Positions 5,944 to 6,241 of a stretch of DNA of 6,241 bases are shown one piece after another; the first letter of the stretch is position 1; every line of letters begins with the position of its first letter. This DNA is from Clostridiales bacterium (GTDB lineage: Bacteria > Bacillota > Clostridia > Lachnospirales > Lachnospiraceae): NCBI GenBank assembly GCA_015655565.1, contig JAATEU010000462.1, positions 1 to 6,241 on the forward strand, in the 5' to 3' direction. Made by a program: the position numbers and the translations under genes. The notes under the pieces are model-generated. The model saw only the letters and a program-made list of their open reading frames with translations. It ran no database searches and was not told where the DNA came from.

Positions 5944-6241
5944 ATAAATTAGAACTTCAAAAGATGGCCATAAAGGTCCGTGAAGGAATTATTTCGTCTG
6001 TTCACAGTGCAAAGGCCGGACATCCGGGCGGCTCACTTTCGGCAGCAGACATTTTTACCTATTTATACTTCAGGGAATTAAATATTGATCCCAAATACCC
6101 CCAAAAAGCGGATAGAGACCGTTTTGTATTGTCAAAAGGACATACGGCACCAGGTCTTTATGCAGCACTTGCACTAAGAGGGTATTTTGCTCCGGTATGC
6201 TTACTTTCACTGCGCCATATTGGTTCCTTTTTACAGGGCCA
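5940..6241 (+). CDS. Transketolase, N-terminal (TPP-binding) subunit, partial at the window end
   Basis: First 100 codons of a transketolase. With a partner C-terminal subunit, expected just past the window, it would transfer two-carbon units between ketose and aldose phosphates using thiamine diphosphate. MNKLELQKMAIKVREGIISS is the typical start of the split N-terminal subunit of about 270-280 residues. AKAGHPGGSLSAADIF (24-39) supplies the conserved His and Gly of the cofactor and substrate site; RFVLSKGHTAPGLYAALA (from 61) carries the next conserved His, H68. SLRHIGSFLQG comes just before the cut. The stretch YFAPVCLLSL, where PVEEL-like residues are usual, is mildly divergent but keeps the length. 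The split organisation is inferred from the N-terminus, since a full-length enzyme cannot be excluded from 100 residues. Confidence 0.9.
   Translation, partial: MNKLELQKMAIKVREGIISSVHSAKAGHPGGSLSAADIFTYLYFRELNIDPKYPQKADRDRFVLSKGHTAPGLYAALALRGYFAPVCLLSLRHIGSFLQG

Overview
The window is one strand of a sugar-uptake and pentose-phosphate operon from an AT-rich, low-GC Gram-positive bacterium. I infer a gut-type Clostridia/Lachnospiraceae member. Reasons: all genes are on the + strand with strong GGAGG-type ribosome sites and short spacers; transketolase is of the split type with a separate N-terminal subunit; and the transporter and enzyme sequences have a clostridial style. The genus cannot be fixed from sequence alone.

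Layout: (1) 26-1054, substrate-binding protein of a CUT2/ribose-type ABC importer, broken at its 5' end. (2) 1137-1182, a long intercistronic hairpin. (3) 1212-2720, tandem-NBD sugar ABC ATPase whose second half has lost its ATPase residues. (4) 2749-3714, RbsC-type permease. (5) 3750-4388, SIS-domain enzyme closely matching the catalytic domain of D-arabinose-5-phosphate isomerase. (6) 4389-4566, a stop-containing remnant that may be the tail of an FGGY sugar kinase. (7) 4567-5220, small TalC/Fsa-type transaldolase. (8) 5223-5336, an unidentified possible gene remnant. (9) 5348-5731, YaeR-like VOC/glyoxalase-fold protein. (10) 5777-5943, ribulose-phosphate 3-epimerase reduced to its first eight codons and its tail. 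(11) 5940 to the window end, N-terminal transketolase subunit, cut by the window edge.

How the genes fit together (inference): the importer brings in a monosaccharide or polyol. A kinase, whose tail may survive as a scar, would phosphorylate it. The SIS enzyme would convert D-arabinose 5-phosphate to D-ribulose 5-phosphate, Rpe would make xylulose 5-phosphate, and transketolase plus transaldolase would feed glycolysis. This would be a kinase-first route for D-arabinose or a related compound, unlike the usual isomerase-first routes. Two pathway genes (the possible kinase and Rpe) survive only as fragments, and the binding-protein gene is broken too. Either the operon is decaying by internal deletions or the assembly has local deletions; read mapping would separate these. 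I see no CRISPR, tRNA, rRNA, insertion sequence or convincing intrinsic terminator.
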